A stretch of 64,000 bases of DNA from positions 1-64,000 of the forward strand of contig NZ_UETR01000014.1 of the NCBI RefSeq assembly GCF_900491745.1. The letters are read 5' to 3'. The position numbers and the translations under genes were made by a program. Below, piece by piece: positions 24,583 through 32,206 of the stretch (position 1 is its first letter; every line of letters starts with the position of its first letter). The DNA comes from Amarolinea aalborgensis. GTDB lineage: Bacteria > Chloroflexota > Anaerolineae > SSC4 > Amarolineaceae. The notes under the pieces are model-generated. The model saw nothing but the letters and a program-made list of their open reading frames with translations, was not told where the DNA came from and searched no databases.

Positions 24583-25538
24583 ACTTTTGCTCTCATAAAC
24601 TCGATCAAATAATGATCCGCCAACCAGGGCAGGGGCCAGGCGGTCTCCAGGCGACGCTCAACGCGGTTCAGCCAGGCTAATACGCGGGGATGGCGGGCCG
24701 CCCAGGGTTCGACATACGACGGCGGCAGCAGTGCGCCAATCGCGCGGACGCGCTGCAGGGTAAAAGCGGGTGCGAACGCACGACGTACGGCCCCGATAGA
24801 CGGGTAGCGAATCGTCAGTCCGCGCCAGACGACGCCATCACGACGCAAACGCCTGAACGCTTTTTTCGGCTGTCCCCGGCGCAGGTACCAGACCCATTCC
24901 CAGGGCGCCAACGGCCCCATGAGGCACATCAGCGCCCGCCCGCCTGGTTTGAGCAGCCTCGCCAGCGCCTGCGCCGCGCCGGCCAGGTCGGTCACGCAGT
25001 TCAGCCCGCCGAAGTTCGACAAGACGCCGTCGAAAGGGGAGAGGGATATCAGAGATCGGGGATCGGAGATCGGGTCGCGCGGCAACGGCGCATCGCCGTC
25101 TTGTGGTCTCTGGTCTCTGGTCTCCAATCTCAGCCATCTTCCCCATGCGGCCAGGTCTTCGATGTCCAACCTCTGCACCTTCACCAGGTCGCTCACGCCC
25201 GCTTGCGCCACTTTGCGGACGGTCACGTCCAGCATCGCCTGGGATATGTCTGTCGCCAGCACATGGACGCCGCGCTGCGCCAGGTGGACCGCATCCGCGC
25301 CGGTGCCGCAGTTCAGTTCCAGCACGTGATCGCCTGGCCGGAAATTGGCATCTAACCGCCGCCAGACCGCCGCGCGCATCAGGCGGCCAATCGCACTCTG
25401 GGTGAACGCGGCATCGTAATCGCCAGCCAGGTCATCGAATGCTGAATTCTGAATTCTGAATTCTGAATTCGACGCCACATCATCCAAGATCGCCGTTTGG
25501 TCTTCAGCGTTCAGCGTTGTCCCCTTTGCGTTTTGCAC
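24579..25538 (-). CDS. Class I SAM methyltransferase carrying repeat-encoded insertions
   Basis: 319 residues. The methyltransferase core is clear: FDDLAGDYDAAF, HVLELNCGTGADAVHLA (SAM motif I, about residues 71-87), VLATDIS, and FDGVLSNFGGLNCV after the insertion. Two segments are not native. Residues about 22-33 (SNSEFRIQNSAF) are encoded by GAATTCT heptads. Residues about 136-168 (RDQRPQDGD...) are encoded by an inverted pair of GGAGATC/GGTCTCT heptads that splits the domain between two conserved motifs without breaking the frame. The GTG at 25538 is uncertain; the native start may be nearer residue 34. Whether the enzyme still works is unclear. Confidence 0.75.
   Translation of the reverse strand: MQNAKGTTLNAEDQTAILDDVASNSEFRIQNSAFDDLAGDYDAAFTQSAIGRLMRAAVWRRLDANFRPGDHVLELNCGTGADAVHLAQRGVHVLATDISQAMLDVTVRKVAQAGVSDLVKVQRLDIEDLAAWGRWLRLETRDQRPQDGDAPLPRDPISDPRSLISLSPFDGVLSNFGGLNCVTDLAGAAQALARLLKPGGRALMCLMGPLAPWEWVWYLRRGQPKKAFRRLRRDGVVWRGLTIRYPSIGAVRRAFAPAFTLQRVRAIGALLPPSYVEPWAARHPRVLAWLNRVERRLETAWPLPWLADHYLIEFMRAKV
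25035..25133. repeat. Inverted heptad-repeat element inside a methyltransferase gene
   Basis: The left arm (about 25045-25078) repeats ATCAGAG/ATCGGGG/ATCGGAG units. The right arm (about 25102-25131) repeats GGTCTCT three times and ends in CCAATCTC. The arms are partly complementary, separated by a GC-rich centre. The element is in frame and adds about 33 codons to the methyltransferase. Its units match those at 9094-9245. Confidence 0.65.
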
Positions 25539-25580
25539 TTGGTACTGTGCACTGCCGACTCATCATTCATCATTCAGCGT
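25444..25580. repeat. Stacked heptad repeats at the methyltransferase 5' end
   Basis: Four GAATTCT units (25444-25470), two TTCAGCG units (25504-25516), and CATCATT units (25561-25575) are stacked in and just before the methyltransferase 5' end. Three different 7-base words within 140 bases, each with the same period, suggest a copying process indifferent to the word itself. Confidence 0.6.
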
Positions 25581-25592
25581 TTTTCGCTTTAG

Positions 25593-26984
25593 TCAGCCTT
25601 CTTGTTCATCCGCCACGGCCAGCAGGCTGCGGCGCGCATCCTGCGCCAGGGTCTGCAGGCGCAAGGCTTCGCCGGCATCCTGGCCGTTCAAACGATGAGC
25701 CGCAACCTCGTTGCGCAGCCACTGATCGGCAAAGCGGTAATACTGACGCGTGTGCCGCCCGCGCACCACGTAATCGCGGTCGGTGGCCTCCACCCAATCC
25801 CGATCAAGGTGCAGCGTGTCTTTGATGGTTTCATAGTACGGCGTGTTTTTGATCGGGTAAGCCACCGTGGTGAAGAAGATGTTGGGGTTGGCTTTCTTCA
25901 CATGCTCAATCGTGGCTTCGATGTCCTCGATCTGCTCGCCGTCATAGCCCCACATCAAGAACATGCCCACCTCGATGCCATGCCGCTGCGCCGCGTGCGT
26001 GGCCCACTGCACCTGCTCCACCGTCACTCCGCGCTGCATCGCGTCCAGGATGCGCTGGCTGCCGCTCTCAGAGCCGATCCAAATGCGATAGCAGCCCATG
26101 TCAGCCAGCGTTGCCAGCACATCATCCTTCATCAGGCGATCGGCGCGAGAAATGGTTTCAAACGGCAGGCGCAGTCCGCGGCGCTTCAGCTCCGCAGCGT
26201 ACTCATATAGCCAACGGTGATTGATCGTAAACACATCGTCGGCGTACCAGACCTGGTCGGGTTGATAGGCATCTACGATGTGCTGCACCTCGGCCGCGCA
26301 GTCGAGGTAACTGCGGCGGCGGTGCGAATAGCCAAAGACCGCATGTGAACACCATTTGCACTTGTACGGGCAGCCGCGCGCGGTGATCAGATTGACGCTG
26401 CCCATGCCGTGGTGCGTGCGCCAGACATCCACATACTGAGGAAGATTGATCTGCTCGCGATCGGGCCAGGGCAGGCTGTCAATGTCGGCAATCTGTTCGC
26501 GCTCTGCGTTGCGAATGATGGCGCCCTCCTCGTCCCGAAACACGACGCCGGGAATCCCATGCAATCGGTGCAGCCCACGCTGCGCCAGGGTCGGCAGCAG
26601 CTCGGCCAACGTCGCCTCGCCTTCGCCAATCACCACTACATCCGCGCCATGGGCGATATACTCGCGCGTATAGTTGGCCGCTTCCGGCCCGCCGCAGATG
26701 ACCGTCCACCCGTGACGCTTGGCCTCGCCGATGATCCAGACCACGTTGCCGCGCGTAATCAAGTTGGTGTAGATGCCCAGCACGCCGCCAGGAGTCTGCG
26801 CCAGGCGCGCCGCCAGGTCTGCTTTGCTGCTGAAGGTGGTGTCAAAAATCTCGACAGCAAAGCCGGCCCGGCGGAGGTAAGCCGAGTTGTACAGAAGCCC
26901 CAGGGTGGGGTAGGGCTTCATAATTTGGCGCTCTTTTTCGTCTTCCCACAGGAAGTAGCCGTGAGTCAGTAGTAGGTCAGCCAT
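25593..26984 (-). CDS. B12-binding radical SAM protein (3)
   Basis: 463 residues. It begins MADLLLTHGYFLWEDEKE and PYPTLGLLYNSAYLRRAG, the N-terminal signature of BchE/HpnJ-like B12-radical SAM proteins. The B12-type domain includes VICGGPEAAN. The SAM motif is CPYKCKWC near residue 205, followed by WYADDVFTI, IGSESGS and FLMWGYDGEQ. It is a paralogue of the next upstream radical SAM protein. AAAGGAG lies 17-18 bases before the ATG, further than usual, so the translation start may rely on other signals. The substrate is unknown. Confidence 0.85.
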   Translation of the reverse strand: MADLLLTHGYFLWEDEKERQIMKPYPTLGLLYNSAYLRRAGFAVEIFDTTFSSKADLAARLAQTPGGVLGIYTNLITRGNVVWIIGEAKRHGWTVICGGPEAANYTREYIAHGADVVVIGEGEATLAELLPTLAQRGLHRLHGIPGVVFRDEEGAIIRNAEREQIADIDSLPWPDREQINLPQYVDVWRTHHGMGSVNLITARGCPYKCKWCSHAVFGYSHRRRSYLDCAAEVQHIVDAYQPDQVWYADDVFTINHRWLYEYAAELKRRGLRLPFETISRADRLMKDDVLATLADMGCYRIWIGSESGSQRILDAMQRGVTVEQVQWATHAAQRHGIEVGMFLMWGYDGEQIEDIEATIEHVKKANPNIFFTTVAYPIKNTPYYETIKDTLHLDRDWVEATDRDYVVRGRHTRQYYRFADQWLRNEVAAHRLNGQDAGEALRLQTLAQDARRSLLAVADEQEG

Positions 26985-27165
26985 CTTGATGGTGTACGCA
27001 GCTCCTTTGATGTATTACCCGCCTAACCTCCGGGCCTATTCCGCAACTCCGCCCGACCGTAGAACGGATCGGGCTACGGGGTGCAAGGCCCTCCAGCCCA
27101 TCGGGGCTTCCACCTCGTAACCGGGCGGCTTCTAGCCTCCGGCAGCCTTAGACCCGCCAGCGGGT
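26985..27165 (-). other. GC-rich non-coding spacer with three hairpins between radical SAM genes
   Basis: No coding frame is supported here. Three strong hairpins are visible: GCCCGACCGT/ACGG.TCGGGC at about 27051-27074, CCGG..GGCT/AGCC.CCGG at about 27121-27142, and GACCCGC-CA-GCGGGTTC at about 27151-27167. The minus-strand reading has a segment GGTGGAAGCCC that recalls the right-end guide-RNA regions of TnpB/IscB-type elements, but no such gene is present. It may be a structured leader RNA for the radical SAM gene at 26984, a mobile-element scar, or only spacer. Confidence 0.35.
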
Positions 27166-28695
27166 TCAATTCCAATCGCGGCTGGTGTCAGGGGCGGCCG
27201 GCGCGCCGTACGGTTTGACGATCATCGTCGGCCTTTCGCTGCGGTGCAGCACTTCCAGGCGTCCCAGTTCCATCCATTCATGGCTCAGGTGGTCAAGCAC
27301 TGATAACAGATCGGCATCAGGAACAACGCCAGGGCCATGACCGTTCGTGTTTTGGCGCGCCAGGCGCTGGCGCACCTCCAGATCGCGGTGCAGCACCCGG
27401 TGCAGCTTACGATAGAATGGCGACTGATAGGAGCCTTGAAACATCATTGCCAGGTCGTTGCTGTCCACCCAATTGGTCTTCTCTCCCAACTGCTCCTTGA
27501 CCATCTCATGAAACTTGGTGCCAGGCAGGGGGTAGCTGACGCTGACGCCGATGTTATCGGGCAGCGTTTCGCGCACCAATTGCACTGTCGCCATAATGTC
27601 GTCGAAGGTTTCGCCTGGGTAGCCGAACTGGATGAAGAAGCAAGCCTTGATGCCGGCCTGCTTCAGGCGCGCGCGCGCGAGCTTGATTTGGGCGACTTGC
27701 GTGCCCTTATCCATCGCATCGAGCACCTTCTGGCTGCCGCTCTCGGCCCCCATCCACACCTCCACGCAGCCGGCCTGCTTCAGCCCGGCGACGGCATCGT
27801 CGGTCATCAGGTCGACGCGCGATTGAATCATGAAGGGAATGGCGGCGTCGCGGGCCGCCACCTCACGCCCCAACTCGGCCACCCAGGCTGGCCGCAGGCC
27901 GAAGATGTCGTCCGCAAACCAGAGGTGGTCTGGGCGCAGGTGCTGTTTGATCCAGGCCATCTCGGACGCCACGTTGGCCGGCGAGCGCATGGCGTAACGC
28001 TGGCCCCAAATGGGCTTCGCGCACCAGTTGCAGTGAAAAGGGCAGCCGCGGGTGCTGACCATGTTGAGACTGAAAAAACCGTGCGCCTGTGTCCAGGCCG
28101 CCCGGTAACGCTCGACGTCGAGCAAATCCCAGGCTGGAAACGGAAACTGGTCGGGCACGCGCTCAGGGTCGCGTTTGGCCGTGCGCAGCAATCCCCCTGG
28201 CGCATGCGCGTCGGGCAGAACCAGGCCCGCGATTTGATCCAGCGGCGCCGGTCGCCGGCCACTCAGCGCATCGAGCAGTTCGCGCAACGTGTGGTCTGGC
28301 TCGCCAACCATGACGACCTGCGTGCCATGACGCAGATAGATCTCCGGGTGATCGGTGACGTCGGACCCGGAAGCGATGACGGTGGCGCCGCGCGCATGCG
28401 CGGTTTGGCTCATGTGGCAAGCCGCCTCGCGCATGCGCGTGAGGCACATCTTGCTGAGAAAGTTGAAGTTGTCTTCATACAAAACCACGAAACGCGGCTG
28501 GTGCGCGGCGAAGACAGCCTCGAATTCGTGCTCACCCTCGGCCAGCATGGCGTCAAACAGCGCCACGGAATAGCCCACGCTGCGTAGATAACTGGCCGCG
28601 TACAAGGTCGCCAACGGCGGGTAAGGTCGCATTTTCTCAACCTGCTTTGCGTCGTATTTGAGAAAATAGGAATGGGCTAATAAGACATCAAGCAT
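27166..28695 (-). CDS. B12-binding radical SAM protein (4)
   Basis: 509 residues. The N-terminus MLDVLLAHSYFLKYD and PYPPLATLYAASYLRSVG parallels the downstream radical SAM protein at 25593. The B12-type domain contains VIASGSDVTDHPE. The SAM motif is CPFHCNWC near residue 225, followed by WFADDIFGL, MGAESGS and FIQFGYPGET. The ATG at 28695 has GGAGAG 7 bases upstream; the longer frame to 28743 is less likely. It is the first gene of the long minus-strand locus, with no other gene within 360 bases upstream. Confidence 0.85.
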   Translation of the reverse strand: MLDVLLAHSYFLKYDAKQVEKMRPYPPLATLYAASYLRSVGYSVALFDAMLAEGEHEFEAVFAAHQPRFVVLYEDNFNFLSKMCLTRMREAACHMSQTAHARGATVIASGSDVTDHPEIYLRHGTQVVMVGEPDHTLRELLDALSGRRPAPLDQIAGLVLPDAHAPGGLLRTAKRDPERVPDQFPFPAWDLLDVERYRAAWTQAHGFFSLNMVSTRGCPFHCNWCAKPIWGQRYAMRSPANVASEMAWIKQHLRPDHLWFADDIFGLRPAWVAELGREVAARDAAIPFMIQSRVDLMTDDAVAGLKQAGCVEVWMGAESGSQKVLDAMDKGTQVAQIKLARARLKQAGIKACFFIQFGYPGETFDDIMATVQLVRETLPDNIGVSVSYPLPGTKFHEMVKEQLGEKTNWVDSNDLAMMFQGSYQSPFYRKLHRVLHRDLEVRQRLARQNTNGHGPGVVPDADLLSVLDHLSHEWMELGRLEVLHRSERPTMIVKPYGAPAAPDTSRDWN

Positions 28696-29054
28696 GTCGC
28701 TTCTCTCCGCCTCAAACGGGTATTGGCCAGGGCCGTTGCGCAATCACCAGTGGACTTCTTGCATCCAAAAGCAAGAAGAATCATACAAAGTCCGCAAAGG
28801 CATTTCTTCATTGGCGGTGCTGCACCTTTGCGTGAGCAATTTGGCGCCAGATTATCGGGGTTAGGGAGTCAGCATAGGGAATCGGCAAAGTGAGTCGGCA
28901 AATGAAGCCAGACAAAGGAGCGCCTATGATAGGAGTTTTGTTGATCGTTGTCAAGTTGGCAATAAAGTCAATGAGTATCAGAAAAATTCAGCCAAGCGGC
29001 TTCACGGCGCCAAGCGGGCGTCGCAAACTGGATCAGGAGAGGGATACCTGAGAA
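28696..29054. other. Gene-free upstream region of the radical SAM locus
   Basis: About 360 bases without a convincing coding frame. The stretch is less GC-rich than the genes around it and should hold the promoter for the minus-strand locus, but I see no confident -35/-10 pair. No repeat of the families described elsewhere is evident. Confidence 0.4.
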
Positions 29055-29089
29055 CAAAGTTGCCAACCCGTGGCGAGTTGGCAACTTTG
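29055..29089 (-). terminator. Strong hairpin terminator
   Basis: A perfect 13-base stem (CAAAGTTGCCAAC at 29055-29067, GTTGGCAACTTTG at 29077-29089) with a 9-base loop lies directly after the stop of the small membrane protein gene on the minus strand. The stem ends in TTTG on that strand. It is the clearest stem-loop terminator in the window. Confidence 0.7.
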
Positions 29090-29092
29090 ATT

Positions 29093-29308
29093 TTACTTCT
29101 GCTTGCGTGGGGTGGGGTCGCCGATGATCCCGGCATGGATGAAGTGATCCATGGGGATAAGGAAGAGCAGGCCGATGAAGAAGGTAGTGCCGATCAGGAA
29201 TCCGGCGCCGAAACGCTCGGCCGGAATTCCCAGCACGGCAATGATCAGGTAGGCAGCTATCAGGCCGGCAACCATCGAAGCCGCCCACACAGCAACTTTT
29301 TTGCTCAT
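29093..29308 (-). CDS. Small two-helix membrane protein
   Basis: 71 residues: a short basic N-terminus (MSKKVAVW), then two hydrophobic helices (SMVAGLIAAYLIIAVLG and FGAGFLIGTTFFIGLLFLI), and a polar tail ending TPRKQK. AAGGAGG upstream of the ATG supports this start. The stop is followed by a strong terminator hairpin, so it may be a single-gene unit. I do not recognise the family. Confidence 0.65.
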   Translation of the reverse strand: MSKKVAVWAASMVAGLIAAYLIIAVLGIPAERFGAGFLIGTTFFIGLLFLIPMDHFIHAGIIGDPTPRKQK

Positions 29309-29383
29309 AAATCCTTTTGTCCTCCTTGAATCGCGTCGGGTTGGCCGCCCGACACGCAATGATGGGGGAAAATCGGTGTTGGC

Positions 29384-30151
29384 TCAGGGTGCAATGCCTG
29401 GCTCATGCCAGGCGGCGTGCAGCAGTGCCGGCAACACCTGACCGGCTGGCCCTGGCAAGACATAAGTGGCATGTTCTGTCAAAGCCGTTGCAGAGGGGTT
29501 CACTTCGACCGTGATTGCTCCGTGCTCCAGGGCCTCGTAAGGCAGGGAGGCTGCGGGCTGCACCACGGCCGATGTGCCAACGCTCAGAAAAACATCACAA
29601 TCGCGCGCGGCATCCAGCGCCGCCTGCAGCGCCCGTTGGGGCAGGCTCTCGCCAAACCAAACGACATCTGGCCGCAGCAGGGCCTGGCACTGTGGGCAGC
29701 GTGGGGGCACATCCTCCGTCTCCGCCCACGAGGTCACAACCTGGTGATCACGCGAACAAACGACGCGCTGTAGATTGCCGTGCAGCTCAATCACATCGGT
29801 GCTGCCGGCGCGTTGGTGCAGGCCGTCCACGTTCTGCGTGATGAGCGTCAGCCGCGGCACCAGCATCTCCAGCGCGGCCAGCGCACGATGCGCCGCGTTC
29901 GGCTCGGCCGCGGCCACCAGGCGGCGGCGCCAGTCGTACCACTGCCACACAACTGCGGGTTGGCGCCGAAAAGCCTCCGGCGTCGCCAGATCTTCGGGGT
30001 TGTATTGGCTCCAAAGGCCGGTCTGCGCTTCGCGAAAGGTGGGCACGCCGCTTTCAGCCGAAACGCCAGCGCCGGTCAACACCGCCACATGTTGGGCGGT
30101 GCGCAGCGCGTGGATCAACCCCAGGGGAATAGCCAGTGAGATTGTGTGCAT
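29384..30151 (-). CDS. cobB: Sir2-family NAD-dependent protein deacylase (CobB-like)
   Basis: A 255-residue sirtuin. It shows GAGVSAESGVPTFR (NAD binding, about residues 29-42), TQNVDGLHQRAG (with catalytic His in ELHGN shortly after), and SVGTSAVVQPA. The zinc-site cysteines are one Cys in VVCSRDH and a CPQC pair, like E. coli CobB. WYDWRRRLV carries the Tyr-x-x-Arg pair that marks class III sirtuins, so desuccinylase/demalonylase activity is plausible besides deacetylation. The ATG at 30151 is chosen; an in-frame upstream start at 30178 would add nine residues. Confidence 0.88.
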   Translation of the reverse strand: MHTISLAIPLGLIHALRTAQHVAVLTGAGVSAESGVPTFREAQTGLWSQYNPEDLATPEAFRRQPAVVWQWYDWRRRLVAAAEPNAAHRALAALEMLVPRLTLITQNVDGLHQRAGSTDVIELHGNLQRVVCSRDHQVVTSWAETEDVPPRCPQCQALLRPDVVWFGESLPQRALQAALDAARDCDVFLSVGTSAVVQPAASLPYEALEHGAITVEVNPSATALTEHATYVLPGPAGQVLPALLHAAWHEPGIAP

Positions 30152-30261
30152 CGTGTGGTCCAACTGTCGGGCAAGCAACGCCTGAGCCGCTAAACTTCGA
30201 GAACCATCCCAGCCTGTCTTGGCTGGCGCATGTGTTGACTATTTTACTCTGAGACGGTTTA

Positions 30262-30290
30262 TTGAGCAACCCGCGGCCCTGTGGTAAAAT
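30262..30290 (+). promoter_or_regulatory. Sigma70-type promoter of metG
   Basis: TTGAGC (30262-30267), a 17-base spacer and TAAAAT (30285-30290). The expected start near 30297 gives a leader of about 80 bases before the metG ATG at 30378. No T-box features (AGGGTGG-type specifier/antiterminator bulge) are seen. Confidence 0.6.
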
Positions 30291-30377
30291 TGGCCCCGGA
30301 ACAAATCGCTTTGAATTAACCTGCTGCGGATGGGGCGCGCCTGCGCACCCGTCCGTGAGCCAATCACTGGTGCAACC

Positions 30378-32123
30378 ATGGCTGAGAACATTCTTGTCTG
30401 CGTCGCCTGGCCCTACGTCAACGGGCTGCAACATATCGGGCACATTGCCGGCGCCTACCTGCCGCCGGACATCTTCGCGCGCTATCATCGCCTGCGGGGC
30501 AACAACGTCCTCATGGTCTCTGGCTCCGACACGCATGGGACGCCTATTACCGTGCGCGCAGACCAGGAGAAGGTAACGCCGACGGAGATCGTCGAACGCT
30601 TCCATCCCCTGATGATCCAAAGCTATCTCAAGCTCGGATTGACGTTCGACCTGTTTACCCACACCGACACAGCCAATCATTGGGCCGTGACCCAGGACAT
30701 GTTCCTGACTCATCTGCACAAAGGGTACATTTACCGGGACACGCAGAAGCAGATTTACAGCCTGACCGACCAGCGCTGGCTGCCGGATCGTTATGTGGAA
30801 GGCACCTGTCCGGTGTGCGGGTACACGGAGGCGCGCGGCGATCAGTGCGACAACTGCGGCAGCACCTATGACGCAACGGAGCTGCAGAATCCGCGCAGCA
30901 AGATCAGCGGCAGCACCGACCTAGAGGCGCGCGATACCGAGCACTTCTTCCTGGACCTGGCGCAGCTCAACCCCGCGCTGGAGGCCTGGATCAACGATGG
31001 GCGTAAGGCCCACTGGCGCGCGAGCGTCTTCAACTTCAGCAAGGCGCAGATCGAGAGCCATGAGCTGCGCGGCCGGCCGATCACGCGCGATATTGATTGG
31101 GGCGTGACGATTCCGGCGCCAGGGTTCGACGACAAGCGCATTTACGTCTGGTACGATGCGGTGATCGGCTATCTGTCTGCGACGAAGGAATGGGCGCAGA
31201 TCAGCGGGCAGCCCGAAGCCTGGCGCGCTTGGTGGGACGCGGACGCGGATGTGCGCATCTACAATTTCATCGGCAAGGACAACATCCCCTTTCACACGAT
31301 CATCTGGCCGGCCATGCTGCTGGGCTACGGTGGTTTGGGGACGCCGTACGATGTGCCGGCGAACGAGTACCTGACAATGTCGGGCAGCAAGTTCAGCAAG
31401 AGCCGCGGGCGCGTCATCGCCATTCTCGATGTGCTGGAGCGTTATGATCCTGATCCGTGGCGCTATGTGCTGACCGCGATGGCGCCGGAGACCAATGACA
31501 GTGATTTTACCTGGGAAGAGTTCGTGGCCAAGGTCAACAACGAGCTGCTGGCCAACTGGGGCAACCTGGTCAACCGTATGCTCGGTTTTGCCTACAAGCG
31601 CTTCGAGCAGCGCGTGCCGGCGCCTGCGGCCCTGGATGCCAACGATGAAGCGCTGCTCGCCACGGTGCGCGGCGGCTTCGAGTCGGTGAGCCACCTGTAC
31701 GCGGCATGTAAATTCAAAGCTGCGCTGGCCGAAACGCAGCGTCTGTCACAGGAGGTCAACCGCTATCTCAACGACAAAGAGCCGTGGAAAGCCATCAAGA
31801 CCGATGCCCAGGGCGCGGCGACCAGCGTCTACGTGGCCTTGCAGGCGATTGACTGGCTGAAGACGCTCTACAGCCCCGTGCTGCCGCACACGTCGCAGTT
31901 GGTGCACGAGTACCTGGGCTATGACGGGCAGTTGTTTGGCCGCCAGGTCACCGAAACCATTACCGACGCTCGCGGCGCGCACCAGGTGCTGCGTTACGAC
32001 GCCAGCGCCGCCAGCGGGCGCTGGGAACCAGGTAGCCTGCCGGTGGGGCAGCCCTTGCGCGAACCGGCGCCGCTGTACAAGAAGCTCGACGAGAGCGTGG
32101 TGGCAAGTGAAACTGGGATGTAA
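30378..32123 (+). CDS. metG: Methionyl-tRNA synthetase
   Basis: 581 residues. This class I synthetase charges tRNA-Met. It has HIGH at residues 19-22 of the ATG at 30378, a zinc-knuckle domain with two CXXC pairs (CPVCG and CDNCG, about residues 145-165), the WYDAVIGYLSA substrate region, and SKFSKSRG, the KMSKS-equivalent loop. A C-terminal anticodon-binding helical domain follows, with no extra tRNA-binding domain. It lies alone behind its own promoter. Confidence 0.93.
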   Translation: MAENILVCVAWPYVNGLQHIGHIAGAYLPPDIFARYHRLRGNNVLMVSGSDTHGTPITVRADQEKVTPTEIVERFHPLMIQSYLKLGLTFDLFTHTDTANHWAVTQDMFLTHLHKGYIYRDTQKQIYSLTDQRWLPDRYVEGTCPVCGYTEARGDQCDNCGSTYDATELQNPRSKISGSTDLEARDTEHFFLDLAQLNPALEAWINDGRKAHWRASVFNFSKAQIESHELRGRPITRDIDWGVTIPAPGFDDKRIYVWYDAVIGYLSATKEWAQISGQPEAWRAWWDADADVRIYNFIGKDNIPFHTIIWPAMLLGYGGLGTPYDVPANEYLTMSGSKFSKSRGRVIAILDVLERYDPDPWRYVLTAMAPETNDSDFTWEEFVAKVNNELLANWGNLVNRMLGFAYKRFEQRVPAPAALDANDEALLATVRGGFESVSHLYAACKFKAALAETQRLSQEVNRYLNDKEPWKAIKTDAQGAATSVYVALQAIDWLKTLYSPVLPHTSQLVHEYLGYDGQLFGRQVTETITDARGAHQVLRYDASAASGRWEPGSLPVGQPLREPAPLYKKLDESVVASETGM

Positions 32124-32206
32124 GCGGCCCACGCGCGCTGCGCACAGTCATAGGTCAGAACAAGCAATCCGCCGCGATCCGTGTTCATCTGCGGCCTATT
32201 CTCAGG

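Noticed and set aside
26985..27165. tRNA-like T-arm (GGGTTCAATTCC near 27163-27174)
   Set aside because: The arm does not pair, and no anticodon or acceptor stem is found.
26985..27165. Cobalamin riboswitch upstream of the B12-radical SAM genes
   Set aside because: The B12-box and the conserved GC-rich core sequence are not present; only generic hairpins are seen.
9165..28695. Hopanoid side-chain cluster (HpnH/I/J/K)
   Set aside because: The radical SAM and GT types are only generally similar; a squalene-hopene cyclase and HpnG/HpnO genes are absent and the deacetylase is PIG-L, not the HpnK type.
30179..30377. T-box riboswitch before metG
   Set aside because: No specifier-loop or AGGGTGG antiterminator element was found in the ~80-base leader.
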